64,000 nucleotides of DNA from Plectrocnemia conspersa. Lineage: Eukaryota > Arthropoda > Insecta > Trichoptera > Polycentropodidae. Both the position numbers and the translations under genes were made by a program. Below, one piece after another: positions 63,100-64,000 of this stretch (its first letter is position 1; each line of letters starts with the position of its first letter). The notes beneath the pieces were generated by a model. It ran no database searches. It was not told the DNA's origin and worked only from the letters and a program-made list of their open reading frames with translations. Location of the stretch: contig VTFK01000008.1 of assembly GCA_009617715.1 (NCBI GenBank), forward strand, positions 1,550,001 to 1,614,000, given 5' to 3'.

Positions 63100-63860
63100 C
63101 TCGTTGACGCCGAATATATAAGAGCGTTATTTACGATCCGAGTCGAAACACAGCGAGTGAAAGAGTGAAGATATAAATTTTATTCCCGCAAATCTACCTT
63201 GGCACGGAACAAACTTCTCTTTCTAAATCTACCTATGAAATAAATACCTATACCTAACAAAAGTGCTCCACACCCGCAGATTTCATCGGCGGCGGCCGGC
63301 ATCCGAAAAGACCCAAACTTGGCACCACATCCAGTTGAATATGACCCTAAAGATACCTAGGGATAAGAGGTGGATTCGTCTGTATGGACTCCTCGCTTTT
63401 TTGGGAGATTTCTCTTTTTCGGGGCGACGCTAGGCGCCGGGAATCCTACCGTAGACATATTCACGGGGAAACTTGCTAACGCCACCGTGAAAAACTTTTC
63501 CCGTTTCAATCTTCTCAGATATATGTATTTCTGAAATACTCACCCGTTAATAACTATCGTTAATCTGGGGGTAGGGGCGTGAATTATCGCCGCGGGCGTT
63601 TTTAGTTACAATGCGAACGGATCTTTCGCTCATAACTAAGAATTATAACTGGAAGGTTTTAACTTATATTTAATTAATCGCAACGATGCTACACCCACTC
63701 GACGAACATAGATCAAAACGCGAAAGTGGAAAAGTTCCCTCGGATTTTGGCCCTTATTATTATTTATCCCCTTGCTAAATAACGTGAAACGTGTAGACAA
63801 ACCGAGCGTCGTTTCAGGGTCGAGTTTAAACTTTGAAATGAAAAGTTTCATTGACATTAA
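63100..63860. other. Largest GC-richer island in FoxO intron
   Basis: Includes GGCGGCGGCCGGC at 63290-63302, GACGCTAGGCGCCGGG near 63425 and GTTTAAACTTTG near 63825. I checked the minus strand for the missing forkhead exon and did not find it. It could be an enhancer, an alternative noncoding first exon or a promoter. Confidence 0.35.
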
Positions 63861-64000
63861 ATCCGAATTATAGCTGATAATAGATTAATTTAAATTTTAC
63901 TATTTATGAAGGAAATAAACATTCATTATATAGGGACTATTTTGCACTGTATCTATATAAAATATATTTTAAAAAATGATAGAAATATGTATTAACTATT

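Larger units (their letters stand above)
56071..64000 (-). other. FoxO: FoxO large intron (partial), no coding exon seen
   Basis: No frame on the minus strand encodes the first half of a forkhead domain (expected motifs such as WGNLSYADLI or GWK before the splice), so the upstream exon is beyond 64000. The stretch is AT-rich with GC-richer patches at about 57650-57900, 58230-58760, 61660-61900 and 63100-63860, a dispersed repeat copy at 60670-60960 and a possible transposon end near 57000-57090. Confidence 0.75.

Noticed and set aside
63100..63860. Missing FoxO forkhead first-half exon in the last island
   Set aside because: None of the three reverse frames contains the expected helix-1/2 motifs (WGNLSYADLI, GWK).
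1..64000. CRISPR, prokaryotic defence operons, tRNA/rRNA genes
   Set aside because: Spliced FoxO and eukaryotic transposons show this is an animal nuclear genome. No regularly spaced repeats, T-loop (GGTTCGA) words or rRNA-like blocks were found by eye.

Overview
This is an AT-rich animal nuclear segment, and the evidence points to an insect. The one gene I can name with confidence is FoxO, the forkhead transcription factor of the insulin/AKT pathway. It lies on the minus strand between 56070 and 47970. Seven consecutive 3' coding exons join in frame into a 442-residue C-terminal portion. It starts in the middle of the forkhead domain ([13 protein letters not shown]), keeps two AKT-type sites (RRRAAS and RQRASS), and ends with the acidic transactivation segment, a long polyglutamine tract and the terminus PSWVH. 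The exon(s) for the N-terminus and the first half of the forkhead domain are not visible between 56071 and 64000. The intron splitting the forkhead domain is therefore at least about 7.9 kb long, and the 5' end lies outside the window.

Layout. 1-13 kb: gene-free, AT-rich DNA with remnants of non-LTR retrotransposons and mariner, plus a tandem duplication near 5.6-6.1 kb. 12.9-16.4 kb: a decayed mariner (minus strand) interrupted by a 2.5-kb hAT element with an exact 8-bp target-site duplication. 16.4-31.8 kb: mostly featureless, except for a roughly 960-bp foldback (giant inverted repeat) element at 20.48-21.44 kb, a short hairpin at 19.5 kb, a transposon terminus at 25.6 kb and a truncated non-LTR reverse transcriptase at 27.2 kb. 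31.8-33.0 kb: one or two possible terminal coding exons on the plus strand of a gene I do not recognise, followed by a CpG-rich hairpin at 33.5 kb. 33-48 kb: intergenic DNA with GC-richer islands and repeat fragments. If the plus-strand exons are real, they and FoxO converge tail to tail across it. 48-56 kb: the FoxO exons, with a decayed tandem repeat array in one intron, a mariner remnant in another and a palindromic double GATA motif in a third. 56-64 kb: the large FoxO intron with several GC-richer islands that are candidate regulatory elements.

The organism is judged an insect from the FoxO protein, the mariner/hAT/jockey-like transposon content and the base composition. I cannot assign the order. 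I saw no tRNA, rRNA, CRISPR array, operon or prokaryotic defence system. Most open frames in the window are short and chance-like.
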